Shown: positions 15,890 to 24,882, counted from the first letter of the stretch. The stretch: 37,880 nt of DNA from Flavobacteriales bacterium (GCA_023251095.1 JAHEZL010000003.1:210706-248585); one strand, 5' to 3'. Notes: a model not told the origin generated them from the sequence alone. Translations and numbers: made by a program.

Positions 15890-17406
15890 CTTCTGGAACT
15901 GTTGCCTGATTTGAATCCGTATTTATTTAAATAAAGTATCACTGAGGCCTGAAAATAGATGTTGCTTATGTTAAGTTCCGGTAATTTATAGGGCATCATA
16001 TTCGAACTGTACATCGCCTTTAAGGCTATAGCCATCCTGTTGTCGATGTCATAGCTGGTTCCTATATAAGCTCCCCACAATAAATTTCTTGGTTCTTTTC
16101 CGAAATAAGTAAGTACTCTTTTCATTCCCGATAAATCCTGAATGTCTACAGGCGCACCTATATATCCTTGTGGAGAGTATGTGAATTCATAAATCTGATC
16201 TTTCATTGAAACAGAAACTCCTCCTCCTGCAAATATTTTGAGGCGGTTGATCGGACTGAAAATAAACTCCAGAGGAAAATCCAGATAGCTGAATCTGAAA
16301 GTACTTTGAATGGTTAAAGGAGCTTTGGTGCTGTCTTTATAATTGTATTGATCGCTCACCTGAAATCCGCGTTGTGAAAATCCCGGTGTAAAACCAATAG
16401 AGAAAATAGGGTTGATACGGGCTTCAATATATAAACCTATAGAGAATCCGGGTATGCCGCTGATGGAAGAAGTGTAGTTTTTTACTTTTGAGGTATCTAC
16501 TTCAGGATGTCCGTAAAGCGTGAACAATTCTTTTGTTGTTCCGTTGTTTAGCGGAACGGTATATAAACCTCCGTATTGAATGCCCAGATTGTAGCGTTTT
16601 AAATGCTGACGGGAAAATTCTTTACACGATAATATTAAAGCTGATTTTCCTGCGGAGTTTCCTTTAATGAGCCATCCCAGAGTTGCTTCAACACCCAAAG
16701 AAGTAAAAAAACTTTGCACAGGAGCGTAAGCAAAATGATTGATGAGGGTGGTTCGGTAAAATGAATTGATTTCGAAATACATGGACTGATCGAATTCTTT
16801 ACGAAGTCCTATGCCTAAATTGGCGGTTAATCCTAAGTTCCTTTCAACTCTTGCATTTTCATAATAGTTGTAGTATAGTAATTCCTGAGAGGCGTATCCA
16901 ACACCAACACCGGCAGAGAATATGGGGAAAAACCTTGATTTTTTATCGTCGAAATTTGGTTTTAAACGGAAGGTAAAAGGCACTTCTACTACATTGTATT
17001 GAACAAGGTAGTTGTTTTTGTATTGAAGTTTGGAAAATATATGGGCGAGTAAACTATCACTTAAATTATTGGGAGTTACGCTTACTCCTCCTGTGTAATA
17101 GCTGAGTCCTGTTTCAAAATATAAATAAGGATTGATGCTGTAGCCGAATTTAATTCCGTAGTGTTCATTCCATGTATTGATGTCGTTGAGTTTTCTTAGT
17201 TTAATGTATTCGGCATCACTCATGCCTATGTGCAAATTACTGTCGATGGATTGATGCGGATCATCATACAATTGCAATGAATTATAATCTCTGGAATATT
17301 GTGCGCCGAAATAATAAGTAATCTGTTTGCCGTATGCGCTTTGAGAAATACCGCGTTGCGATATTAAAATAAGAAAAAAGAAAAGTGCAATAGCGTAGTA
17401 TCTCAT
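15886..17406 (-). CDS. Large outer-membrane beta-barrel protein, probably two barrel units
   Basis: 506 residues. A signal peptide (about 1-21, ending GISQ) leads into repeated amphipathic strands: YGIKFGYSINPYLYFETGLSYYTGG, FPIFSAGVGVGYASQELLYY, and later ARINPIFSIGFTPGFSQRGF and LKIFAGGGVSVS. The two halves (about 22-240 and 265-500) look like successive PorT-type barrel domains. The gene follows xth by 32 bases and overlaps the next barrel gene by four. The role (channel, assembly or envelope structure) is unknown. Confidence 0.72.
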   Translation of the reverse strand: MRYYAIALFFFLILISQRGISQSAYGKQITYYFGAQYSRDYNSLQLYDDPHQSIDSNLHIGMSDAEYIKLRKLNDINTWNEHYGIKFGYSINPYLYFETGLSYYTGGVSVTPNNLSDSLLAHIFSKLQYKNNYLVQYNVVEVPFTFRLKPNFDDKKSRFFPIFSAGVGVGYASQELLYYNYYENARVERNLGLTANLGIGLRKEFDQSMYFEINSFYRTTLINHFAYAPVQSFFTSLGVEATLGWLIKGNSAGKSALILSCKEFSRQHLKRYNLGIQYGGLYTVPLNNGTTKELFTLYGHPEVDTSKVKNYTSSISGIPGFSIGLYIEARINPIFSIGFTPGFSQRGFQVSDQYNYKDSTKAPLTIQSTFRFSYLDFPLEFIFSPINRLKIFAGGGVSVSMKDQIYEFTYSPQGYIGAPVDIQDLSGMKRVLTYFGKEPRNLLWGAYIGTSYDIDNRMAIALKAMYSSNMMPYKLPELNISNIYFQASVILYLNKYGFKSGNSSRR

Positions 17407-17438
17407 TTTTATAGTATGCGATTTTTACGACACATTAT

Positions 17439-18206
17439 TTAAAATGGTTTTAAATCGATTCCAACCGGACAATGATCGGAACCCATAATATCGGGACGAA
17501 TGAAAGAGTCTTTTACTTTAGGCAATAAGGCGTTGCTCACCAGAAAATAATCAATTCTCCAGCCCACGTTCTTGGCTCTGGCTCCTGCGCGGTAGCTCCA
17601 CCAGCTGTATTCAATTTTTTCGGGATAGAAATGACGGTAGCTGTCAACCAGTCCTGCTGAATGATAGTTGTCCATTCCGTCAATTTCTATTTGAGTATAT
17701 CCTGCCGATTTATTGTAATTCGGTTTGGGGTGAGTAAGGTCGATGGCTTTGTGCGCAACGTTCATGTCGCCACAAACGATTATAGGTTTTTTACTCTCCA
17801 GTTTTTTTAAATAAGCTAAAAAATCTTTGTCCCATTGCTGGCGATAAGGCAATCTTTCCAATTCGCTTTTTGAGTTGGGAACATATACTGTTATCAGATA
17901 AAAATTTGGATATTCGGCAGCAATCACCCGTCCTTCCTTGTCGTGCTCGGCAATGCCCATATCGTTTACAACAGCCAATGGTTTTTCTTTAGTGAGAATA
18001 GCCGTACTTGAATAACCTTTTTTTTCTGCTGAATTGGTATAAATATGATAACCGGGAATATGAGATAAAGCCTCACGTACCTGATCGTCCTGTGCTTTTG
18101 TTTCCTGCAGGCAAAGCATGTCGCAATTTAAATCTTGAATGATTTCAGCAAAGCCTTTTCCTGCGATGGCACGAATACCGTTGACGTTGAAGGAGATGAT
18201 GCGCAT
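17439..18206 (-). CDS. xth: Exodeoxyribonuclease III
   Basis: 255 residues, the full family length. This is an AP endonuclease / 3'-5' exonuclease in base-excision repair. Seen: N7 in SFNVNGIRA, the metal-binding Glu35 in LQETKAQ, Asp147 and Asn149 in GDMNVAH, YSWWSYRAGARAKNVGWRIDYFLVS, and the C-terminal catalytic SDHCPVGID. All active-site positions are intact. The ATG at 18206 gives the canonical MRIISFN beginning. Envelope genes lie downstream on the same strand at short spacing. Confidence 0.96.
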   Translation of the reverse strand: MRIISFNVNGIRAIAGKGFAEIIQDLNCDMLCLQETKAQDDQVREALSHIPGYHIYTNSAEKKGYSSTAILTKEKPLAVVNDMGIAEHDKEGRVIAAEYPNFYLITVYVPNSKSELERLPYRQQWDKDFLAYLKKLESKKPIIVCGDMNVAHKAIDLTHPKPNYNKSAGYTQIEIDGMDNYHSAGLVDSYRHFYPEKIEYSWWSYRAGARAKNVGWRIDYFLVSNALLPKVKDSFIRPDIMGSDHCPVGIDLKPF

Positions 18207-18263
18207 GGTAGTTATGTTTAGAAATCTAAGATAAAATTCTTCTTTGAAAGAACCAGAATAGTT

Positions 18264-18434
18264 TTAATGTATAAATCCTGAGAGAAAATAAAGGAATACA
18301 AATCCCAGAATGACCATAATGAAAAATCCCGCAATTAATCCGAAAATTAACAGGAGGATCAATACTTTTTTAACTCCCTCTGTATCTTGTAAAAGAGTTT
18401 TTAATTGTTGGTATTTCGATTTTAAAAAAGCCAT
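18264..18434 (-). CDS. Small single-pass membrane protein (56 residues)
   Basis: A short frame in the 316-base gap between xth and the T9SS protein. The product starts MAFLKSKYQQLKTLLQDTEG, a charged amphipathic segment. A strongly hydrophobic span (about 24-52, VLILLLIFGLIAGFFIMVIL onward) follows and the tail is short, ending FIH. This charged-then-hydrophobic design is what a real small membrane protein looks like. An AAGG stretch lies about 15 bases upstream of the ATG. It precedes xth on the same strand, 57 bases apart. No family is recognised. Confidence 0.55.
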   Translation of the reverse strand: MAFLKSKYQQLKTLLQDTEGVKKVLILLLIFGLIAGFFIMVILGFVFLYFLSGFIH

Positions 18435-18473
18435 TTGTCTTACTAATATCCTTATTCAATCTTAATGAACAAA

Positions 18474-18504
18474 AAAAAAGAGCCGGACAAGCCGACTCTT
18501 TTTT
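18474..18504 (-). terminator. Intrinsic terminator of the T9SS type A gene
   Basis: Stem AAAAAAGAG / CTCTTTTTT with an inner CGG / CCG pairing separated by one mismatch, loop ACAAG. On the minus strand the stem is followed by a run of nine T. It sits 19 bases after the stop of the 922-residue gene. Confidence 0.75.
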
Positions 18505-18522
18505 AAATAGAATGAACATTAA

Positions 18523-21291
18523 TTATTCAACCACAAACATACTTACATGATCTTTATCACCACCGGTGAATTTGATGATGTAGGTACCCTGAGCTTTATT
18601 TTCCATCGATACCTGGTAAAGAGTTTTGGATGCCTCTATGGAGATATCTTCCACTACTTCTCCAAGCAGATTCATAATCACTGCGTGGCCGCTGTATCCG
18701 TCGGTTGTGAAGTTTAACATGCCTTCTGTAGGATTTGGATAAACCATGAATTGCGGATCTTCCAAAACTTCAACGGCGTCTGCTTTTTTCTGAGAAGTAC
18801 AAATAGAAGTTGGTGTGTAATATCCGTAAGATGTACATCCTGCCGGACTGGTATAATAACAGAAAACTGTTTTACCAATCGGTCTTACTACAGATGTACC
18901 TGTTCCTATTTCAACACCATCCACTTTCCAACTGATAGTATAACCAGCATTGTTTGTTACACTTAAATTCACACAAGTATTGGTTCCGCTGGTTCCCGAG
19001 CAGGTAACATTTGGTTTAGGTACAGCAGCATTCAATGTGATTAATTTAGTTACCATTGGAGACGCACCGCAAGCATTGAGTCCCTGACAACGAAGGGTAA
19101 ACTGTGTTTCTGCGGGGTTACCGGGAATGCTCAGTCTGCAACTGGTTGAACCATTTACCGGGAAATTTACTCCGATATCGGCACCATCTTGAATGTTCCA
19201 TGTGTAATCAGCTCCCGCTACAGCCGGAGATACGCTAAATGAATTGCCGCTTGTTCCGGCACAAAGTGGAGATGGACCAGTAATTACAAAAGAAACTACA
19301 TCATTAACTGTAATTACTTTAGTAACTTTTGTCGGACAAATACCATTAGTTACTGTATAGGAAATAGTTGTAGTACCTGCAGAAATACCTTTAACAACTC
19401 CCGTTTGTTTTACAGTAGCTATTGCTGTGTTAGAGCTGCTCCAAACACCACCTGTTGTAATAGATTCCAGTTCGATGATTTGATCTTTACAAACAGCATC
19501 TTTTCCTGTAATTGCAGCTACAACAGGAGTTTGCGTAACGTTTACGGTCACCGCAGTTCTTACAGTTTGACCGCAAGCATTAGAGGAAGAAACATAATAA
19601 GTGAAAGTTCCTGCATTTAAAGCCGCAGTAGTGTAAGTTGTTCCTGTTGCTAAAGCAGTACCGCCTGTAGCAACATTGAACCACGAATAAGTATTGCCGG
19701 CAGTAATTGGTGCTACTGTTAAAGTTGCGCCATTGCCCGAGCATATTGAAGCTGTAGAAATAGTGGGAGCTACTGGAAGAGGATTAATGGTTACGGTTAC
19801 CGCAGTTCTTGCAGTTTGACCGCAAGAATTGGAAGAAGAAACATAATACGTAGTTCCTGCATTTAAAGTCGGAGTAGTGTAGCTTGTTCCTGTTGCTAAC
19901 GCAGTTCCGCCTGTAGCAACATTGAACCATGAATAGGTGTTGCCGGCAGTAATTGGCGACACAGTTAAAGTGGCAGTATTGCCAGGGCATATTGAAGTTG
20001 CAGCAACAACAGGCTTTACTGGAAGAGGATTAACGGTTATGGTCACTGCAGTTCTTGCTGTTTGACCACAAGAATTAGAGGAAGAAACATAATAAGTAGC
20101 TCCTGCAGTTAAAACCGGAGTTGTATAGGTTGTACCTGTAGCTAAAGCAGTACCACCGTTAGCAACATTGAACCATGAATAGGTATTGCCGGCGGTAATT
20201 GGCGACACAGTTAAAGTGGCAGTATTTCCTGAACATATTGTAGTTGCAGCAACAATTGGAGCAACAGGATTTGGATTTACTGTAACGGTAACAGCGGTTC
20301 TTTTACTTTCTTTACCACAATTCTCACTATAAGAAACATAGTAAGTTGTAGTGGCAGTTAAAGCAGGAGTCACAAAAGTTGCGCCTGTAAATACGGGAAC
20401 AACATCGTTAATATTTTTATACCATGTGAAAATCGGGTTCGCAACTTTAGTTGTAGCAGCTGTTAAGCTTGCTGTATTTCCAGCGCAAATTGTCACCGGA
20501 TTTGCAACTGGTGCATCGAAGGTATTTAAATTGCACCCATTATAAATTCTGAAATTATCAAATTTCCCTGTTAAATTTCTGGCAGAAGAAGAAGAAGTTT
20601 GCACACCGGTATGTAAGGTGTTTAAGCCTGTAAGTATTGCAGGAATTGTAACACAAGTTGAATCAATACCAACGTTAGTTGTTCCGTTTGTGCAAACAAG
20701 TTTTCCTGTAGTTGCCGATGTTCGCTCAAAGCGAATAATAAAATTCCCAATGGCTGCAGCCGGAATATTAATTGTTTTGGCAGAACCCTGCACTTGATTG
20801 TTCGCGCCAAGTTTTGTCCACACTACAATGGAAGTTCCCGATTGCGTAATATCTCCATTATTGGAAAGGATATAAATGGCAATAGAATTTTGATTGGTAT
20901 TTGCATAAACACAATTTTGAGCTGCTGTTTGATCAGGACACACTCCTGATTGTATTGGATCAAGATTTCCACTGGAAAAAGCCATTGGAATGTGCCCCGG
21001 ACTACTGCCTGCAGTTAATGAAACGGTACATTCGGCTGCAAATTTTACGTCGTTGATTGCGCCAACATTTACGAATCCTCTGCATTCGCGTGCGCCGGCC
21101 ACAGCATTGAGTTGAATACCATTTGTATTGGTAATGGTGCCCCCAAAAGCACCATTCGGATCATTAAGCGTAAATGCGCTTGCACCCGCTCCGGAAAAGG
21201 AGGAAGTAGGAGCACAATTTTGCCCAAACATTACGTTGCCCCATAAAGACAGGCCAACAATACTCATTAAGATTTTTTTCATTTTTTTCAT
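18523..21291 (-). CDS. Secreted Ig-repeat protein with T9SS type A sorting domain
   Basis: 922 residues. A signal peptide (about 1-23, ending MFGQ; MKKILM three codons in is an alternative start) is followed by a lectin/laminin-G-like N-terminal domain (about 24-255, including FDNFRIYNGC). Then come four Ig-like repeats of 82-83 residues (about 258-583), of which the last three are near identical (NTYSWFNVA, TALATGT and CGQT recur). A bacterial Ig-2 domain (about 595-660, WSSSNTAIATV), a PKD-like domain (about 665-755) and a Cys-rich segment follow. Residues about 848-922 (VYPNPTEGMLNF, LGEVVEDI, QGTYIIKF) are the T9SS type A sorting signal. The protein should be exported and attached or released at the surface, probably for adhesion or polysaccharide binding. 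No catalytic motif is seen. Confidence 0.88.
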   Translation of the reverse strand: MKKMKKILMSIVGLSLWGNVMFGQNCAPTSSFSGAGASAFTLNDPNGAFGGTITNTNGIQLNAVAGARECRGFVNVGAINDVKFAAECTVSLTAGSSPGHIPMAFSSGNLDPIQSGVCPDQTAAQNCVYANTNQNSIAIYILSNNGDITQSGTSIVVWTKLGANNQVQGSAKTINIPAAAIGNFIIRFERTSATTGKLVCTNGTTNVGIDSTCVTIPAILTGLNTLHTGVQTSSSSARNLTGKFDNFRIYNGCNLNTFDAPVANPVTICAGNTASLTAATTKVANPIFTWYKNINDVVPVFTGATFVTPALTATTTYYVSYSENCGKESKRTAVTVTVNPNPVAPIVAATTICSGNTATLTVSPITAGNTYSWFNVANGGTALATGTTYTTPVLTAGATYYVSSSNSCGQTARTAVTITVNPLPVKPVVAATSICPGNTATLTVSPITAGNTYSWFNVATGGTALATGTSYTTPTLNAGTTYYVSSSNSCGQTARTAVTVTINPLPVAPTISTASICSGNGATLTVAPITAGNTYSWFNVATGGTALATGTTYTTAALNAGTFTYYVSSSNACGQTVRTAVTVNVTQTPVVAAITGKDAVCKDQIIELESITTGGVWSSSNTAIATVKQTGVVKGISAGTTTISYTVTNGICPTKVTKVITVNDVVSFVITGPSPLCAGTSGNSFSVSPAVAGADYTWNIQDGADIGVNFPVNGSTSCRLSIPGNPAETQFTLRCQGLNACGASPMVTKLITLNAAVPKPNVTCSGTSGTNTCVNLSVTNNAGYTISWKVDGVEIGTGTSVVRPIGKTVFCYYTSPAGCTSYGYYTPTSICTSQKKADAVEVLEDPQFMVYPNPTEGMLNFTTDGYSGHAVIMNLLGEVVEDISIEASKTLYQVSMENKAQGTYIIKFTGGDKDHVSMFVVE
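19553..20360 (-). repeat. Tandem coding repeats of 246-249 bp
   Basis: The block around GCAGTTCT recurs at 19553, 19802, 20048 and, more diverged, 20294, giving periods of 249, 246 and 246 bases. The units encode the Ig-like repeats of the surrounding gene and differ by few substitutions in the three left copies. Confidence 0.85.
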
Positions 21292-21488
21292 TTTTAGATT
21301 AGGAAAGTAAATTTCAATTAGGTTGCAAGGCGCAATTTTATGTCTTTTAATCCCAAAAAAAAGACAGTATTTATTTAACGGTGTACGCCACTGATTTAAC
21401 GGTATATTGAAACTTCGCTACATAAATTTGTGGCACATAGCAAAATTGGATTTCCTTTTCTTAATTTTACGACCCTTAAAAAAATGCA

Positions 21489-23426
21489 ATGATTAAAATT
21501 ACTTTGCCCGATGGTTCGGTTCGTGAATATCCTCAAGCGCTAAGCGTGATGGATGTTGCGAAAAGCATTTCAGAAGGATTGGCCAGAAATTGTCTTTCCG
21601 CTGTTGTGAATGGAGAAGTGTGGGATATGTCCCGCATGATCACTAAAGATTCAACTGTAAAACTGAATACCTGGAACGATACGGAAGGCAAAGCAACACT
21701 ATGGCATTCCTCAGCGCATTTATTGGCTGAGGCTGTGGAAGTTTTGTATCCGGGAACTAAATTCGGCATTGGTCCGGCCATTGAAAACGGATTTTATTAC
21801 GACATTGATTTAGGAGGAAAAACTATCTCCGATACAGATTTTAAAGCCATCGAAGATAAAATGCTGGAGCTCGCGCGTTTGAAAAATGAATACAAACGTA
21901 CCGAAGTTTCTAAAAAAGATGCCATTGCTTATTTCACTGAAAAAGGTGATGAATATAAATTAGAATTGCTGGAAGGTTTACCTGATGGTGAAATTACTTT
22001 TTACCAACAGGGAAATTTTACCGATTTGTGTCGCGGACCACATATTCCCGATACTTCATTTATCAAAGCTGCTAAAGTGATGAGCGTTGCCGGTGCTTAC
22101 TGGCGCGGCGACGAAAAACGCAAGCAGTTAACCCGTTTGTATGCCATTACTTTTCCTAAACAGAAAGAATTGACGGATTATCTTACTATGCTCGAAGAAG
22201 CGAAAAAACGCGATCATCGTAAGCTGGGTAAAGAAATGGAGTTGTTTACTTTCTCGCAAAAAGTGGGACAAGGTTTACCGTTGTGGTTGCCTAAAGGCGC
22301 TGATTTGCGCGACCGACTCACTAACTTCCTGAAAAAAGCGCAAGCACAGGCAGGTTATTTAGGAGTGATCACTCCTCACATTGGTAATATTGAATTGTAC
22401 AAAACTTCCGGTCACTACGAAAAATACGGTAAGGATTCTTTCCAGCCGATTCAAACGCCGCAAGAGGGAGAACAATTTTTCCTCAAACCGATGAATTGCC
22501 CTCACCACTGTGAGATTTATAAAAGTAAACCGCGCTCCTATAAAGATATGCCGGTTCGTTTTGCTGAGTTTGGTACTGTATACCGTTATGAGCAAAGTGG
22601 TGAATTGCACGGATTAACAAGGGTTCGTGGATTTACTCAGGATGATGCGCATATTTTCTGTCGTCAGGATCAATTGAATGAAGAGTTTGAAAAAGTGATC
22701 GATCTGGTTCAATATGTCTTTAAAGTTTTTGGATTCAATGAATATACCGCTCAGATTTCTTTGAGAGATCAGGAAGACAGATCTAAATATATCGGTACCA
22801 ATGAAAATTGGGAAGCTGCTGAAAATGCGATTATAGAATCTTCTGCTAAAAAAGGCTTGAAAACCGTTACTGAATATGGCGAAGCTGCATTCTACGGTCC
22901 GAAACTGGATTTCATGGTGAAAGATGTAATCGGACGTAAATGGCAATTAGGAACCATTCAGGTAGATTACAATTTGCCAGAGCGTTTTGAGTTGGAATAT
23001 GTTGGAAGCGATGACAAGCGCCATCGTCCGGTGATGATTCACCGTGCACCTTTCGGTTCACTGGAAAGATTCATTGCTATCTTAATTGAACACTGCGCCG
23101 GAAATTTCCCTTTGTGGTTAACTCCTGAACAAGTGGCAATTCTCCCATTAAGTGAAAAATACAATACTGATTCTCAAAACCTTTTAAGTTTGCTAAATAA
23201 TTCCGATATTCGCGGATTCGTTGACGATCGTAATGAAACAATGGGCAAGAAAATCAGGGATGCCGAAATGCAGAAAATCCCATACATGATTGTGCTGGGA
23301 GAAAAAGAAATTGCGGAAGGCGTTGTGGCAGTAAGGAAACACGGAGGGGAAGATTTAGGGAAGATGAAAGTTGAAGAATTTGCGAACTTATTAAAAGAAG
23401 AAATAAATAAAGCGTTAGAATATTAA
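21489..23426 (+). CDS. thrS: Threonyl-tRNA synthetase
   Basis: 645 residues, full length. It charges tRNA-Thr. Order: TGS domain (1-61), editing domain with [10 protein letters not shown] (HxxxH site), then the class II catalytic core. The zinc ligands Cys337 ([10 protein letters not shown]), His388 (DDAHIF) and His518 (IHRAPFGS) are all present. The anticodon-binding domain starts near 545. Its stop codon abuts the ATG of infC with no spacer. The 197-base divergent gap upstream (21292-21488) shows no clear promoter match. Confidence 0.97.
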   Translation: MIKITLPDGSVREYPQALSVMDVAKSISEGLARNCLSAVVNGEVWDMSRMITKDSTVKLNTWNDTEGKATLWHSSAHLLAEAVEVLYPGTKFGIGPAIENGFYYDIDLGGKTISDTDFKAIEDKMLELARLKNEYKRTEVSKKDAIAYFTEKGDEYKLELLEGLPDGEITFYQQGNFTDLCRGPHIPDTSFIKAAKVMSVAGAYWRGDEKRKQLTRLYAITFPKQKELTDYLTMLEEAKKRDHRKLGKEMELFTFSQKVGQGLPLWLPKGADLRDRLTNFLKKAQAQAGYLGVITPHIGNIELYKTSGHYEKYGKDSFQPIQTPQEGEQFFLKPMNCPHHCEIYKSKPRSYKDMPVRFAEFGTVYRYEQSGELHGLTRVRGFTQDDAHIFCRQDQLNEEFEKVIDLVQYVFKVFGFNEYTAQISLRDQEDRSKYIGTNENWEAAENAIIESSAKKGLKTVTEYGEAAFYGPKLDFMVKDVIGRKWQLGTIQVDYNLPERFELEYVGSDDKRHRPVMIHRAPFGSLERFIAILIEHCAGNFPLWLTPEQVAILPLSEKYNTDSQNLLSLLNNSDIRGFVDDRNETMGKKIRDAEMQKIPYMIVLGEKEIAEGVVAVRKHGGEDLGKMKVEEFANLLKEEINKALEY

Positions 23427-24035
23427 ATGGCAAAAGTAGGCGGACCAGGTTTTAACAATACCTATAACAGACCAAGCGGTGGTGCTGGCGGAGGTGGGAA
23501 CTTCCCTAGAAGAGGTGGACGATTCATTAAAAAGAATCCTCACCGAATCAACGAAGAAATTACCGGACGTGAGTTAAGAGTAGTAGGTGAAGGCATTGAA
23601 TCGGCAGTAATGTCGGTGAGAGATGCTATTGAGTTGGCAAAAACCATGGAGCTGGATCTGGTGGAAATTTCACCGAGTGCCGAACCGCCGGTTTGTAAAA
23701 TAACAGATTACAAGAAGTTCCTATACCAACAAAAGAAGAAACAAAAGGAGATCAAGAAAAAAACGCAAAACGTTATTATCAAAGAGATCCGTTTCGGACC
23801 GAATACCGATGAGCACGATTTTAACTTCAAGTTGAAACACGCAATCGGTTTCTTGCAGGATGGTGCTAAAGTGAAAGCTTATGTGTTCTTTAAAGGAAGA
23901 GCCATCATCTATAAAGAAAGAGGAGAGATTTTGTTGTTGAAATTTGTTCAGGAGTTGGAAGAGTGGGGTAAAGTAGAAAGCATGCCTCAGCTGGAAGGGA
24001 AGAAAATGATAGTGATGATTACTCCTAAAAAGTAA
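23427..24035 (+). CDS. infC: Translation initiation factor IF-3
   Basis: 202 residues. It binds the 30S subunit and controls start-codon fidelity. An N-terminal Gly/Arg-rich extension (1-38) precedes the N domain ([16 protein letters not shown]... [20 protein letters not shown]), a lysine-rich linker, and the C domain ([17 protein letters not shown] through [13 protein letters not shown]). The ATG at 23427 starts immediately after the thrS TAA. An in-frame ATT at 23526 (codon 34), with AGAGGTGGA 7-15 bases upstream, would begin the protein near the conserved RIN; infC of E. coli starts at AUU. I keep the ATG because the whole frame is open and such extensions occur in Bacteroidota. Confidence 0.95.
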   Translation: MAKVGGPGFNNTYNRPSGGAGGGGNFPRRGGRFIKKNPHRINEEITGRELRVVGEGIESAVMSVRDAIELAKTMELDLVEISPSAEPPVCKITDYKKFLYQQKKKQKEIKKKTQNVIIKEIRFGPNTDEHDFNFKLKHAIGFLQDGAKVKAYVFFKGRAIIYKERGEILLLKFVQELEEWGKVESMPQLEGKKMIVMITPKK

Positions 24036-24044
24036 TATATAAAT

Positions 24045-24072
24045 GTAGAGACGCAAGATTTTGCGTCTTTAC
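24045..24072. repeat. 28-base palindromic repeat GTAGAGACGCAA type
   Basis: GTAGAGACGCAAGA followed by TTTTGCGTCTTTAC: the halves pair except for two positions, one of which is a G:U wobble in RNA. I recall similar GTAGAGACGCAAAAT palindromes as dispersed repeats in Bacteroidota and cyanobacteria. It occupies nearly half of the 59-base infC-rpmI spacer, where it would form a stem in the operon mRNA. Confidence 0.8.
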
Positions 24073-24094
24073 CGAATTTTTTAAATTAAGTGTT

Positions 24095-24295
24095 ATGCCA
24101 AAAATGAAAGTAAAATCCAGTGCTAAGAAGAGATTCTCTATCACAGGAACAGGAAAGATCAAAAGAAAACATGCTTACAAAAGTCACATCCTGACTAAGA
24201 AAGCTAAAAAAAGAAAAAGAAACTTGACGCATTCTGCACTGGTTAGTCCTGGTGACGAAGGAAACATCAAGTTGATTTTAACCATTGGAAAATAG
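24095..24295 (+). CDS. rpmI: 50S ribosomal protein L35
   Basis: 66 residues, highly basic, opening [20 protein letters not shown] and containing [14 protein letters not shown], the standard L35 sequence. It is the third gene of thrS-infC-rpmI-rplT. Confidence 0.97.
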   Translation: MPKMKVKSSAKKRFSITGTGKIKRKHAYKSHILTKKAKKRKRNLTHSALVSPGDEGNIKLILTIGK

Positions 24296-24324
24296 TTTCC
24301 AGGTTCATTGTTTAACCCGATTGC

Positions 24325-24352
24325 TCAGCTTATAAAGTCCGAAAGGCGCTGA
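24325..24352 (+). promoter_or_regulatory. Possible stem in the rpmI-rplT spacer
   Basis: TCAGC (24325-24329) can pair with GCTGA (24348-24352) around AAGTCCGAAAGG within the 76-base spacer upstream of rplT. L20 autoregulates through leader structures in other bacteria. Whether this short stem has that role is a guess. Confidence 0.2.
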
Positions 24353-24371
24353 CCGTCAAAAAACTAGAATT

Positions 24372-24719
24372 ATGCCTAGATCAACAAACTCCGTAGCGAG
24401 TAAAGCAAGAAAGAAAAAAGTCCTCAAGTACGCGAAAGGGTACTTTGGCAGAAGAAAAAACGTTTGGACCGTTGCGAAAAACGCAGTGGAAAAAGGTATG
24501 TTATATGCATATTCCGGCCGTAAACAAAAGAAAAGAAGTTTCAGATCAATCTGGATTCAACGTATCAATGCAGGTGTTCGTGAGCATGGAATGTCATATT
24601 CTGAATTCATGGGTAAATTCAATGCAAAAGGATTGGAATTGAACAGAAAATCATTAGCTGATTTAGCTGCTCACCATCCTGAAGCTTTTAAAGCAGTAGT
24701 TGATTCATTGAAGAATTAA
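24372..24719 (+). CDS. rplT: 50S ribosomal protein L20
   Basis: 115 residues, normal length. Conserved beginning [19 protein letters not shown], then [36 protein letters not shown] and the helical C-terminus [12 protein letters not shown]20 is needed for 50S assembly and often represses its own operon. It is last in the translation operon; a strong terminator starts 16 bases downstream. Confidence 0.97.
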   Translation: MPRSTNSVASKARKKKVLKYAKGYFGRRKNVWTVAKNAVEKGMLYAYSGRKQKKRSFRSIWIQRINAGVREHGMSYSEFMGKFNAKGLELNRKSLADLAAHHPEAFKAVVDSLKN

Positions 24720-24735
24720 GAATACTCTTCGAGAT

Positions 24736-24768
24736 AAAAAAAGCCACGATGAAAATCGTGGCTTTTTT
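24736..24768 (+). terminator. Intrinsic terminator of the translation operon
   Basis: Perfect stem AAAAAAGCCACGAT / ATCGTGGCTTTTTT with GAAA tetraloop, followed by the T-tract. Confidence 0.92.
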
Positions 24769-24783
24769 GTTTACACTCATCTA

Positions 24784-24798
24784 CGTCATTGCGAAATT
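24784..24798 (+). repeat. Truncated third copy of the 1414-1456 repeat
   Basis: CGTCATTGCGAAATT is identical to 15 bases of the 43-bp unit, then the match stops where the next inverted repeat begins. Confidence 0.55.
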
Positions 24799-24882
24799 GT
24801 CTGAACCTTGATTCACTTGATGGAAGGATTAAAGGATCTGATCAAGATCATCTTTTAATCAGGTGAATTAAGGTTCAGACAA
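24797..24882. repeat. 86-bp inverted repeat (TTGTCTGAACCTT type)
   Basis: The left arm starts TTGTCTGAACCTTGATTCAC and the right arm, read in reverse complement, TTGTCTGAACCTTAATTCAC. The arms continue pairing imperfectly to a central AGATCATC region. It recalls dispersed noncoding GTCTGAACC hairpins of Bacteroidota genomes (from memory). It lies between two terminators of convergent operons, and no coding frame covers it. Confidence 0.85.

Noticed and set aside
19553-20360. Regularly spaced repeats considered as a CRISPR or satellite array
   Set aside because: The period is about 246 bases with no short repeat/spacer pattern, and the units stay in frame as Ig-like protein domains.
21292-21488. 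Promoter or leader regulator between the T9SS type A gene and thrS
   Set aside because: Several TTG and TA-rich segments exist (for example TTG at 21446 and TAATTTTA at 21462), but spacing is wrong (13 or 31 bases) and no T-box-like structure is visible.
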